DNA of 64,000 nucleotides from the NCBI GenBank assembly GCA_000492175.2, contig CP097573.1, positions 496,001 to 560,000 of the forward strand, read 5' to 3'. A model generated the notes under the pieces. That model saw only the letters and a program-made list of their open reading frames with translations, did not search any database and was not told where the DNA came from. Shown here piece by piece: positions 17,663-25,364 of this stretch. The stretch is from Firmicutes bacterium ASF500 (GTDB lineage Bacteria; Bacillota; Clostridia; Oscillospirales; Oscillospiraceae). Position 1 is the stretch's first letter. Each line of letters starts with the position of its first letter. A program made the position numbers and the translations under genes.

Positions 17663-18430
17663 ATGAGCTTTTTCGCGCTGAAAACCATTGCCCTTCTGTC
17701 TATGCTGTGGGACCACCTTACCCACGTCTGGCCCCTGGCGCTGACCGTGGAGGTCCTGTTCTTCCCCGACGCTGTAGAAACCGCCCCGGCCCTTCTGGCC
17801 CTCCAGCGGGCCACCGACTACATCGGCCGCGTCGCCGCTCCCATCTTTCTGTTCTCCATCGCCAACGGCTACCGGCACACCCGGAATTTCAAAAAATATG
17901 CCCTGCGGCTTCTGACCTTCGCCTGTCTGGCGGAGTGGCCCTACTACCTCCTGTTCGGCTTCCACGGGAACATCATGTTCACCCTGCTGCTGGGCCTGCT
18001 CACCCTGCGGCTCATGGACTGGGGCAATGGGAAGCGGGCGGGGCTGGGATACGCCCTGGCCGCCGGAGTGGTGATTGCCGCCGAGCATTTCGCCCTCGCC
18101 GAGGGTAAAGGGAGATATATCCTGTTCATCCTGGTCTTTTATCTCACCGAGCACTGGACTGTCCGGAAAAAGGCACTGCTGTGGCTGTTTCTCATGCCCC
18201 TATCCCGGTATGGGCTAATCCGGATGTTCTTCTCGGAACAGTTGTTTGACTATCGCTGGTTTCATATGCTGTGCATCAACGCTGTGGGCCCTCTGCTGGG
18301 GGTGGCGTTCACCTTTTTCTACAACGGGAAAAAGGGGCGCTCTTTCCCTGGGGACAAGTACCTGTGGTACCTCTTCTACCCGGCCCATCTGCTGGTGCTG
18401 GGACTGGTCAGCGCTGGGCTGCAAGCTTAG
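17663..18430 (+). CDS. TraX-family integral membrane protein
   Basis: A 255-residue polytopic protein, about seven to eight hydrophobic segments, beginning SFFALKTIALLSMLWDHL and containing RVAAPIFLFSIANGY, the TraX-type signature. TraX of the F plasmid N-acetylates pilin, and chromosomal homologues in Clostridia are thought to be membrane acyltransferases of unknown substrate. It stands alone, divergent from ylqF. An overlapping frame starting at 17653 is not used because it lacks the family sequence. Confidence 0.8.
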   Translation: MSFFALKTIALLSMLWDHLTHVWPLALTVEVLFFPDAVETAPALLALQRATDYIGRVAAPIFLFSIANGYRHTRNFKKYALRLLTFACLAEWPYYLLFGFHGNIMFTLLLGLLTLRLMDWGNGKRAGLGYALAAGVVIAAEHFALAEGKGRYILFILVFYLTEHWTVRKKALLWLFLMPLSRYGLIRMFFSEQLFDYRWFHMLCINAVGPLLGVAFTFFYNGKKGRSFPGDKYLWYLFYPAHLLVLGLVSAGLQA

Positions 18431-18437
18431 TTTGAAG

Positions 18438-18794
18438 CTACAGCCATTCCAAATAGCTGTCGTCCTGAAAGGGGCGCTTCCAGAACACCTCATTCTGCTG
18501 TGCCATCAGCAACAGCTCCTTTTTCTCCCTCAGCAAATCCCTGTCCAGCCTCGCGATGTAATATGACGCCCCTATTTGGCTCTCTGAGCCGTCATAGTAG
18601 TCATCAAGCAAGAACTCGAACAGCAGCTCGGCCAGTCTCTCGTCATCCTGATATTTTGCAAAAAAGCTGTGCAGCCGCTCTTCCACATCTCGGTAGCAGC
18701 TCCATACCAAATATTCATATAGAAGCTCTTTGTCCCATACTCCATCCTTTACTGGGCAATTTCTCTCCAATTCTTCCCACTTATTGGAATCCAT
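18438..18794 (-). CDS. Hypothetical protein, unrecognised
   Basis: A 118-residue acidic cytosolic protein from the ATG at 18794, where AGGAG lies 8 nt upstream; an upstream ATG at 18821 lacks a ribosome site. It is mostly helical (ELLYEYLVWSCYRDVEER, RLAELLFEFLLDDYYD) with no signal peptide or membrane segment. The codons are AT-richer than in neighbouring genes. It converges with the TraX gene. The acidic, Trp/Tyr-rich character resembles small immunity or SMI-like proteins, but this is only an impression. Confidence 0.55.
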   Translation of the reverse strand: MDSNKWEELERNCPVKDGVWDKELLYEYLVWSCYRDVEERLHSFFAKYQDDERLAELLFEFLLDDYYDGSESQIGASYYIARLDRDLLREKKELLLMAQQNEVFWKRPFQDDSYLEWL

Positions 18795-18840
18795 TTCTCT
18801 TGCTCCTATCGTAAATCTCATTTCTGCTGCTATTATTTTC

Positions 18841-18869
18841 TTGCCGATTCAGAAAAAATACGTTATAAT
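18841..18869 (+). promoter_or_regulatory. Plus-strand promoter facing a nearby terminator
   Basis: TTGCCG (18841-18846), 17-bp spacer and a perfect TATAAT (18864-18869). The predicted start lies about 55 bp before the T-run-bearing hairpin at 18926-18951, with no ORF between. This suggests a short RNA. Confidence 0.45.
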
Positions 18870-18925
18870 TAATGACAGATACTGCAATATTCCTTGACAG
18901 ACAAGGAGGTATAATTTAAGAAAAA

Positions 18926-18951
18926 GGAGCGGCAAAGCCGCTCCTTTTTTG
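18926..18951. terminator. Bidirectional terminator after rplS
   Basis: GGAGCGGC (18926-18933), AAA loop and GCCGCTCC (18937-18944) with seven T on the plus strand and five on the minus strand. It serves rplS on the minus strand. Confidence 0.85.
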
Positions 18952-18952
18952 A

Positions 18953-19294
18953 TTACAGCAGTTCCTTGACCTTAGCGGCCTTGCCCACGCGGTCACGCAG
19001 ATAGTACAGCTTGGCGCGGCGCACCTTGCCCCGGCGGACGACCTCCACCTTCTCCACGGAAGGAGCGTGCAGGGGGAACACCTTCTCCACGCCGATGCCG
19101 TAAGAGATGCGGCGGACGGTGAAGCTCTCCTCAATGCCGCCGTGCTTCTTGGCGATGACGGTGCCCTCGAACACCTGGATACGCTCACGGCTGCCCTCTT
19201 TTACCCGCAGGTGAACGCGGACGGTGTCGCCGATGTTCATCTTGGGGGGCTCAGCCTTTGTGTACTTCTCGGTAAATGCTTTCATCAGATCCAT
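18953..19294 (-). CDS. rplS: 50S ribosomal protein L19
   Basis: A 113-residue L19 of standard length. It has the conserved core [50 protein letters not shown] and the basic end [20 protein letters not shown]. It lies at the interface of the 30S and 50S subunits. An AGGAGG ribosome site precedes the ATG; the gene has its own promoter and terminator and appears monocistronic. Confidence 0.97.
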   Translation of the reverse strand: MDLMKAFTEKYTKAEPPKMNIGDTVRVHLRVKEGSRERIQVFEGTVIAKKHGGIEESFTVRRISYGIGVEKVFPLHAPSVEKVEVVRRGKVRRAKLYYLRDRVGKAAKVKELL

Positions 19295-19387
19295 GATTGT
19301 TTTCCTCCTGTTGTATAGGCGTTCGTTCCGGCTGCTTTCCCCTCTCCAGGGGCGCCGCAGAGGACCGCCCGTTATTCAGACCAAGAT

Positions 19388-19416
19388 AGTGTATCACAAG
19401 AACTTCCAGATTGCAA
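19388..19416 (-). promoter_or_regulatory. rplS promoter with structured leader
   Basis: TTGCAA -35 (19411-19416), 17-bp spacer and TACACT -10 (19388-19393) on the minus strand. A leader of about 85 nt with GC-rich complementary stretches precedes the ATG. Leaders that autoregulate L19 are known in Firmicutes; whether this is one would need a covariance-model search. Confidence 0.6.
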
Positions 19417-19423
19417 GTGTTTT

Positions 19424-20221
19424 TTACACCGATTTGTAAACTTCTCTGTGGACCTCCGACAGGAGGACCTCCGTCTCCGGGAAGGCCTTGGCCAGACGGC
19501 CGGCCAGGGGGGCGCACACCACATTTTCCGTGGGGAAGTGGCCGGCGTCCAGCAGGTTGAGGCCCAGGGCCTTGGCGTCCAGGAACTGGTTGTATTTCAG
19601 GTCGGCGGTGACGAAGGTGTCACAGCCCCGGGCAACGGCATCCTCTATCATGGAGCCGCACGCGCCGCCCCCCACCGCCACCCGCTGGACGGGCCTCCCG
19701 CCGTCCACAAAGCGGACGCAGGCAGACCCCAGCCGTTCCTTCACAAAGGCGGCGTACTCCCCCGCCGTCAGGCCGGGGCGGTGGACCGTCCCCGTCCGGC
19801 CAATGCCGTAGGGCCGGCCCTGGCTGTCCTCCCCCGCCTGGCACAGCTGTCCAATTTCCGACAGCTCCAGCGCCCGGGCCAGACAGCCGTTGACCCCGCC
19901 GTGGGCGGCGTCCAGGTTGGTGTGGGCGCAGATGGCGGCCACCTTATGCTCGATGAGCTCCAGCAGGATGCCGCCGGTGAGGGTCCCGTCGGTGACCGAC
20001 TTTACTGGGTTGAAGATCACTGGATGGTGGGCCACGATCAGCTCCGCCCCCAACCGGACGGCCTCCGCCGCCACCTCCCCGGTGATGTCCAGAGCCACCA
20101 GAATCTTCTGGACCGCCCGGTCTCCCCTGCCCACCAGGAAGCCGGCGTTGTCGAAGTCCTCCTGCGTCTCAAAGGGGGCGATTTGGTCCATAAATTGGAA
20201 AATATCCTCTACTGCTGCCAC
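19424..20221 (-). CDS. Nif3-like dinuclear metal-centre protein
   Basis: A 265-residue YqfO/Nif3-family protein from a GTG at 20221. The preceding AAGGAG lies inside the 3' end of trmK and the two genes overlap by 13 bp. Conserved metal-ligand motifs are AELIVAHHPVIF (near 64), CAHTNLDAAHGGVN and HFPTENVVCAPLA. The family forms hexamers with two metals per subunit; its substrate is debated (GTP cyclohydrolase-like or radical-SAM partner roles proposed). It habitually follows trmK in Firmicutes. A much longer frame to 20713 is an overlap artefact. Confidence 0.88.
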   Translation of the reverse strand: MAAVEDIFQFMDQIAPFETQEDFDNAGFLVGRGDRAVQKILVALDITGEVAAEAVRLGAELIVAHHPVIFNPVKSVTDGTLTGGILLELIEHKVAAICAHTNLDAAHGGVNGCLARALELSEIGQLCQAGEDSQGRPYGIGRTGTVHRPGLTAGEYAAFVKERLGSACVRFVDGGRPVQRVAVGGGACGSMIEDAVARGCDTFVTADLKYNQFLDAKALGLNLLDAGHFPTENVVCAPLAGRLAKAFPETEVLLSEVHREVYKSV

Positions 20222-20907
20222 TGTTCCCACTCCTTTTTCATCTCCGTGAGGCCCTGGCAGACCTCCTCCAGCTCCTGGCGGCGGCGGGAGACGTTCTGTC
20301 CCTGGGCCATTCCGTCCAGCGCCCGGCGGGTCCGAGCCAGCCACCGGTCCAGCCATGCCCCCCGCAGGGGGGTGTTGACATTTTTGCCCGCCCACAGCTC
20401 CGCCGGGGACAGGGGCTCCATCTCCCCCGCCCGGACCAGCAGAGCGGTGTAAAGCATTTCTCCTTCCCGGGCTAATCGCTCCTCCTGAATGGCGAAGCCG
20501 TTCCCCTGGAGCCAGCCCCGCAAATCGGGGAAGGAGGACATGGGCTGTAAAATCAGGGGCACATCCCCCGTCCGGACCCAGGGAGCGGCGGACAGAATGG
20601 CGGCGATGGTCTCCCCGCCCATGCCCGCGATGACCACCGCGTCCACCTCGCCGGGCTGAATGCCTGTCAGGCCGTCGCACAGGCGGAAAGCCACCCTCCC
20701 GGTGAGGCCGCACTCCCGCACAGTGGCCCGGGCCCGGTCCAGGGGACCCTGGCGCAGGTCGGCGGCAATGGCCCAGGGAATTTTCCCCTCCAAAATCAGC
20801 GCCGCCGGGAGGTAGGCGTGGTCGGTGCCCACGTCGGCCAGCCGGGCCCCCTCCGGCGCCAGGTCCGCCGTCATTTGGAGCCGGGGCGTTAAATGTATCG
20901 TCCTCAC
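20209..20907 (-). CDS. trmK: tRNA (adenine22-N1)-methyltransferase TrmK
   Basis: A 232-residue class I methyltransferase. SAM-binding motif I is RLADVGTDHAYLP (about 21-33), and AVVIAGMGGETI (about 91-102) and LILQPMSS are TrmK signatures. The C-terminal coiled-coil segment is rich in Arg and Gln. It methylates A22 of bacterial tRNAs. It starts 9 bp after the flavodoxin-like gene and is coupled to the Nif3 gene. Confidence 0.92.
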   Translation of the reverse strand: MRTIHLTPRLQMTADLAPEGARLADVGTDHAYLPAALILEGKIPWAIAADLRQGPLDRARATVRECGLTGRVAFRLCDGLTGIQPGEVDAVVIAGMGGETIAAILSAAPWVRTGDVPLILQPMSSFPDLRGWLQGNGFAIQEERLAREGEMLYTALLVRAGEMEPLSPAELWAGKNVNTPLRGAWLDRWLARTRRALDGMAQGQNVSRRRQELEEVCQGLTEMKKEWEQWQQ

Positions 20908-20916
20908 AGGTCCCTC

Positions 20917-21522
20917 CTATTCCAGTCCGGCCATCCGGTCGGCCCGCACCGCCAGGACCAGCGCCTGGGCAAAGTCACGGGCGGCCTGAGCCCTGTCCTC
21001 ATTCATGAAGGGCTCCGCCCCGCCCCGGTCCTGACGGCAGAGGATACCCATATACTCCAGCCCCCCGTGGCGGCAGAAGCGTTTCAGCCCCTCCTCCCAC
21101 AGGTCGGCCCCCCGCTCCGGGGGGTACCCGCAGGTGACAACGGCGGCCAGCCGCTTCCCCTCCAGCAGCCGAGGGCCCTTCGCCCGTCCGTAGTTCTTCG
21201 TTCCGGCATAGATCGCCCGGTCCAGGAGGGCCTTCATGGGGGCGGTGCAGAAAAAGGCGTAGATGGGGGTGGCCAGCACGATCACGTCGCTGTCCGCCAT
21301 AGCCTGGAAGACCTCCCCAAAGCCGTCGTCCTGGACACAGCCCGGGCCCTCCAGACAGTCCTGGCAGGTCATACACCCCAGGCAGGGCTTTACCGCCCGG
21401 TCATGCAGGGAGATCACCTGAGTCTCCACCCCCAGCGTCCGGCACTCCTCCAGGAAGGGGGCCAGCAGGGCGGCGGTGTTGCCCTCTGCCCTGGGACTGC
21501 CTGTACAGACGCAGAATTTCAT
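20917..21522 (-). CDS. Flavodoxin-fold NAD(P)H-dependent oxidoreductase
   Basis: A 201-residue FMN reductase-like protein from the ATG at 21522 (ribosome site GAGGTG). The FMN phosphate loop is TGSPRAEGNTAALL. The cluster CLGCMTCQDCLEGPGC suggests a redox-active or metal-binding Cys set, as in iron-sulfur flavoproteins. DVIVLATPIYAFFCTAPMKALLDR is the conserved flavin site. The cysteines differ in spacing from a standard 4Fe-4S motif, so ligand type is uncertain. It may be co-transcribed with trmK. Confidence 0.85.
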   Translation of the reverse strand: MKFCVCTGSPRAEGNTAALLAPFLEECRTLGVETQVISLHDRAVKPCLGCMTCQDCLEGPGCVQDDGFGEVFQAMADSDVIVLATPIYAFFCTAPMKALLDRAIYAGTKNYGRAKGPRLLEGKRLAAVVTCGYPPERGADLWEEGLKRFCRHGGLEYMGILCRQDRGGAEPFMNEDRAQAARDFAQALVLAVRADRMAGLE

Positions 21523-21625
21523 GGCTGTCACCTCGTTCATCGAACATTCGTGCTTATTTTAACACAAAAGCCCGCCGCTGTAAAGACAAAAATAACCGCC
21601 CCCAGCTGGGAGGGCGGTTGCGGTC

Positions 21626-21823
21626 TTATTTGCCGATCAGCGCGTTGACCTTGGACAGCAGCTCGTTGACATCCACGCCGTGGACCATGCAGGCCTCCTC
21701 CACGGTCTCGCCCTGAGAGGCGGGACAGCCCAGGCAGTGCATTCCGATGCCCATGAAGAGGGGCGCGGCCTGGGGGGCGATTTTCAGGATATCGCCGATT
21801 ACGGTGTCTTTGGTAATGGTCAT
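21626..21823 (-). CDS. DUF1858 domain protein
   Basis: A 65-residue protein from the ATG at 21823, where GGAGG is 8 nt upstream. It has the DUF1858 pattern: VIGDILKIAPQAAPLFMGIGMHCLGC followed by an ETVEEAC segment. These small disulfide- or metal-associated proteins accompany hybrid-cluster and redox genes in anaerobes; the two Cys of CLGC and a third near 48 are conserved. Single-gene unit. Confidence 0.88.
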   Translation of the reverse strand: MTITKDTVIGDILKIAPQAAPLFMGIGMHCLGCPASQGETVEEACMVHGVDVNELLSKVNALIGK

Positions 21824-21956
21824 AGTTGATTCCTCCATCTTTCTTTGGGATGGAGATAGTATACCCTATCGACAGGTTTTTTGCAATGAATTTTTTCTTT
21901 TCTTTTGGGAAAACCAGCGTTATAATCGAAGCACTTTAAAATAAGGATCTGATATT

Positions 21957-22607
21957 ATGGACCAGCAACCCCATCCCGCCGCCGAGCGGCTGTTCTCCGT
22001 GGCCCTGCTCACCCTGTCCGGCGGGCTCCAGGACGCCTACACCTACCTCCGCCGGGGGCAGGTCTTCGCCAACGCCCAGACGGGCAACATTGTCCTTCTG
22101 GGCCAGAGCCTGTTTGACGGGGACTGGAGCCGCGCCGCCCGGTACCTTCTCCCGGTGCTGGCCTTCGCCTTGGGAGTGGCGGCGGCGGAGTTCCTGCGGC
22201 TGCGCCCCTCCCGCCTCCACTGGCAGCGGCGGGTGCTGATCTGGGAGATCCTCCTGCTGTTCCTGGTGGGCTTCATCCCCCACTCCCTGGACCACCTGGC
22301 TAACGCTCTGGTCTCCTTCTCCTGCGCCATGCAGGTGCAGTCCTTCCGCAAAATGGAGGGCTTCGTCTTTGCCAGCACCATGTGCATCGGCAACCTGCGG
22401 GGCGGCATGGAGGCTCTGTCCGCCTTCCTGCGGACTGGAGACCGTCAGGAGCGCAAAAAGGCCCGGCTGTATTTTTTCATAATTCTCCTGTTCGCCCTGG
22501 GGGCCGAGATGGGCAGTCTGGCCGTGGAGCTACTGGACCTGCCCGCCATCTGGCTGTCCTGCGCCCTGCTGGCCCTGGGCTTCTGGCCGCTGTCCCGGCC
22601 GGCGTAA
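21957..22607 (+). CDS. YoaK/DUF1275 family membrane protein
   Basis: A 216-residue integral membrane protein with about six hydrophobic segments. It contains LLTLSGGLQDAYTYL and VFANAQTGNIVLLG, the DUF1275 signature, and SFRKMEGFVFASTMCIGNLR. A transporter-like role is often suggested but unproven. It stands alone and is divergent from the DUF1858 gene. The stretch 22608-22845 that follows holds an imperfect hairpin (22693-22719, AAAAG arms) and no gene. Confidence 0.87.
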   Translation: MDQQPHPAAERLFSVALLTLSGGLQDAYTYLRRGQVFANAQTGNIVLLGQSLFDGDWSRAARYLLPVLAFALGVAAAEFLRLRPSRLHWQRRVLIWEILLLFLVGFIPHSLDHLANALVSFSCAMQVQSFRKMEGFVFASTMCIGNLRGGMEALSAFLRTGDRQERKKARLYFFIILLFALGAEMGSLAVELLDLPAIWLSCALLALGFWPLSRPA

Positions 22608-22692
22608 AACCGGATCACTGGAACACCTTCTCCAGCTCCAAAAGCAGCCCTTTTACCGTTATATTACACCACAACCCGCCGGAAACTCAATG

Positions 22693-22719
22693 AAAAAGCC
22701 CGCCTCCCGGCGGACTTTT
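22693..22719 (+). terminator. Imperfect terminator downstream of the YoaK-like gene
   Basis: AAAAAGCCCGCC and GGCGGACTTTT form a hairpin with a U-rich 3' arm, about 90 bp after the YoaK-like stop. It can also act for the convergent polysaccharide locus. Confidence 0.5.
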
Positions 22720-22845
22720 CGCAGTTCCGATAGCCTATGCGCAAACGGCCCTCACGTCTACAAGAACACCCCATAGTTTTCCAAATCCCAGGGCCTGTTC
22801 ATCCTGTGCATTGGGGCTCTCTGCATAAATAGCGACCTCTATCAA

Positions 22846-23955
22846 TTATAGCACCGCAGCCCTCAGGTACAGCTCCATAACCTTTGGAAGGACATGGCTC
22901 AGGGCGCGATTCTCCACATTCTTTCGCGCGGCGGCGGACAGGCGGTTCCGTAACCCCGCATCATCTATAAGCGGCTGAATTACAGCGGCGCAGGTCTCCG
23001 CATCCCCATAAGGGTACAGCAAGCCTGTCTCTCCGTGCCGGATCAGGTCCACATGCCCCTTTACCGCGCTGGCCGCTGCCGGCAGCCCGCAGTACATCGC
23101 CTCCATCACATTGAACGGCAATCCCTCACTTCTGCTGGATGAGACAGCGATATCCGCCATCCCATACCACGGCGCCATCTCATGGACATGCCCTGGAAAT
23201 ATGACCCGGTCTCTCAATCCAAGACGGTCTGCCAGCGCCCTGCACCGCTCCCATAAAGCGCCCTCCCCGGGCAGAACCAGCACGGTCTGCTCCGGCAGCT
23301 TGACCATCGCCTGAATCAGGACCGCCTGGCTCTTTCTCTCGGAAAACTCCGCCGGGTAGATCAGCACAACGGCGTCCTCCGGGATGCCCAGCCCTTTTCG
23401 CAGCGCGCCGCCCTTCTCCCGGCCGCGGTCCAGTCGAGAAAAATCCACTCCCACGCCTGGGATCTCCACAATTTCACGACCCAGAGAATATCGCTTCGCC
23501 AGCTCACAGTCCCACCGGTTCATCGTCATCAGGAGGTCCGTCTCCACCGCCGTCAGCCGCTCGGCCATCAGCAGGACGGCGCGCTTCAGCGCCGGAGTCC
23601 GCTCATCAAACAGGTAGCCGTGGACCATGTTCACCACCGGGGGCCGGTTGTCCATCCCCTTCACTGCCAGCCGGGTGAAGAACGCCGCCAGCGAGGTGTG
23701 CGTGCTGATCAAGCTGTACCCCTCCGCCCGGATCATATCCCGCAGCGTATGGGCAGCCTTGAAATTGCTCAGCGCCCACATCCGCTTCTGAAGCGGCAGA
23801 GACACCGTTCTGTCCGCGTATGGGACCGGCTCCCCCACTCCCCCGCACGCCACGTGGACCTCCCAGCCCAGCTCCCGGAAGGCATTCAGATAGGGCAGGT
23901 GGAAATTCCTAATATGGGAAAAGGTCGAGGCCGTGAAAAGCACCCTGCGTCTCAA
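22846..23955 (-). CDS. Glycosyltransferase family 4 (polysaccharide biosynthesis)
   Basis: A 369-residue GT-B enzyme. The N-terminal half starts RRRVLFTASTFSHIRNFHLPYL, and the C-terminal half carries VLIYPAEFSERKSQAVLIQAM and the donor-binding SRSEGLPFNVMEAMYCGLP (E-x7-E type). It transfers a sugar from a nucleotide donor in the cytoplasm, probably onto the undecaprenyl-linked primer made by the preceding gene, with which it overlaps by 4 bp. Last gene of the locus. Acceptor and donor cannot be told. Confidence 0.88.
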   Translation of the reverse strand: MRRRVLFTASTFSHIRNFHLPYLNAFRELGWEVHVACGGVGEPVPYADRTVSLPLQKRMWALSNFKAAHTLRDMIRAEGYSLISTHTSLAAFFTRLAVKGMDNRPPVVNMVHGYLFDERTPALKRAVLLMAERLTAVETDLLMTMNRWDCELAKRYSLGREIVEIPGVGVDFSRLDRGREKGGALRKGLGIPEDAVVLIYPAEFSERKSQAVLIQAMVKLPEQTVLVLPGEGALWERCRALADRLGLRDRVIFPGHVHEMAPWYGMADIAVSSSRSEGLPFNVMEAMYCGLPAAASAVKGHVDLIRHGETGLLYPYGDAETCAAVIQPLIDDAGLRNRLSAAARKNVENRALSHVLPKVMELYLRAAVL

Positions 23956-25364
23956 ACGCCCCGCCCCGCTTTCTCTCGGCCCAGGTCCTCACTGTTGATA
24001 AACTTCCCGCCGAATACGGTGCTCAGCAGGATATGGATGTCAAACCACAGGCTCCAGTGCTCGATGTAGTACACGTCCAGCTCCACGCGCTCACGGATCG
24101 AGGTGTCCCCCCGCAGTCCGTTCACCTGCGCCCAGCCGGTGATCCCCGGTCTCACCTGGTGCTTCACCATGTACAGCGGAACCTCCTTCCGGAACTGCTC
24201 CACATAGTGGGGGATCTCCGGGCGGGGGCCCACCAGGCTCATGTCGCCCTTGAAAACGTTCCACAGCTGGGGCAGCTCGTCCAGGGAGCATTTGCGCATA
24301 AACGCGCCAAAGGCGGTCTTGCGCTCGTCACGGTCCGTGCTCCACGCGGTGTCCTGCCGGTCGTTCACCCGCATGGAGCGGAACTTATACATATAAAACG
24401 GCCGCTTCTCCTTCCCAATCCGCTCCTGCCGGAACAGCACCGGCCCCGGCGACGACAGCTTCACCCCCACCGCGCAGGCCAGCATGACCGGAGCGGCCAG
24501 GACCAGCAGAACACCGGAGCCCACCAGGTCCATCGTCCGCTTGCAGAACGCGTTGGCCCAGTTATCCAGGGGTATGTGACGTATGTTCAGCATGGGAATG
24601 CCGTTTAAATCGTCAAACTGAGGGTTGGAGGGCATGTAGTTGGCATAGAATGGGATAATAGACAGCCGCACACCCGCCTCCTCACAGGCCTCGATAATCT
24701 CCGGCGTCTGGGGAAAGTCCTGCGGCTCCATCGCCGCCACCACCTCGTCCGGGCGCAGCGCCTCCAGCACCTGCGCCAGCTCCCCGTAGCCGCCCAGGCG
24801 GGCCAGGCCGTCCAGCCCGCTTCTCCAGCCGTCGTCCATAAAGCCAACCGGGACATAGCCCAGCTCACGGTGCTCCCGGATCTCACGCAGATACCGCGCG
24901 GCCGCGCGGCCGCTGCCCAGCAGCAGCACATGCTTCTGGTTGTAGCCCGCCTGCCGGTATCTCTGCAAAACCTTCCGGAGGAAATACCGCTTCGCGCTCA
25001 GCCCTCCATTGCTGAGCAGGAACATAATCGCCAATACCCACCGGGAGTAGTGCACCTCGTGGCTCAGGAACAGCAGGCCCAGCAGCACCGACATATCCAG
25101 GGTATTCGCCCCCCACAGGCGCAGCAGCTCATACCGCAGCCGCTTCCGCCGGAAGCTCTGATACAGCCCGAAGGCGGCGTAGGTAAACAGCTGCGCCCCG
25201 GTATAGACCGCCGCCAGCGTGATGTACGCCCTCAGCGGCACTGTGACAATACCGTGAAAGACGGAAAACCGTATCCAGAAGGCAACCGGAAAGGACAGGA
25301 ACAAAATAGCCCCGTCGCTGAGCACATGAAGGGTATTCAACAGCTTTTGATTCTCTCTGATCAT
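23952..25364 (-). CDS. Undecaprenyl-phosphate sugar phosphotransferase (WcaJ/CpsE type)
   Basis: A 470-residue polyprenyl sugar-phosphate transferase. There are four to five N-terminal membrane helices, a CoA-binding-like central domain (HVLLLGSGRAAARYL, about 145-158) and a C-terminal catalytic domain with KRTMDLVGSGVLLVLAAPVM, RFRSM-type KFRSM, and SLDELPQLWNVFKGDMSLVGPRPE, the family signature. It loads the first sugar phosphate onto undecaprenyl phosphate and so initiates the repeat unit. Overlaps both neighbours by 4 bp. Confidence 0.93.
   Translation of the reverse strand: MIRENQKLLNTLHVLSDGAILFLSFPVAFWIRFSVFHGIVTVPLRAYITLAAVYTGAQLFTYAAFGLYQSFRRKRLRYELLRLWGANTLDMSVLLGLLFLSHEVHYSRWVLAIMFLLSNGGLSAKRYFLRKVLQRYRQAGYNQKHVLLLGSGRAAARYLREIREHRELGYVPVGFMDDGWRSGLDGLARLGGYGELAQVLEALRPDEVVAAMEPQDFPQTPEIIEACEEAGVRLSIIPFYANYMPSNPQFDDLNGIPMLNIRHIPLDNWANAFCKRTMDLVGSGVLLVLAAPVMLACAVGVKLSSPGPVLFRQERIGKEKRPFYMYKFRSMRVNDRQDTAWSTDRDERKTAFGAFMRKCSLDELPQLWNVFKGDMSLVGPRPEIPHYVEQFRKEVPLYMVKHQVRPGITGWAQVNGLRGDTSIRERVELDVYYIEHWSLWFDIHILLSTVFGGKFINSEDLGREKAGRGV

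Noticed and set aside
20222..20713. N-terminal extension of the Nif3-like protein
   Set aside because: The extension is the out-of-frame reading of trmK. Nif3 homologues begin near the GTG at 20221.
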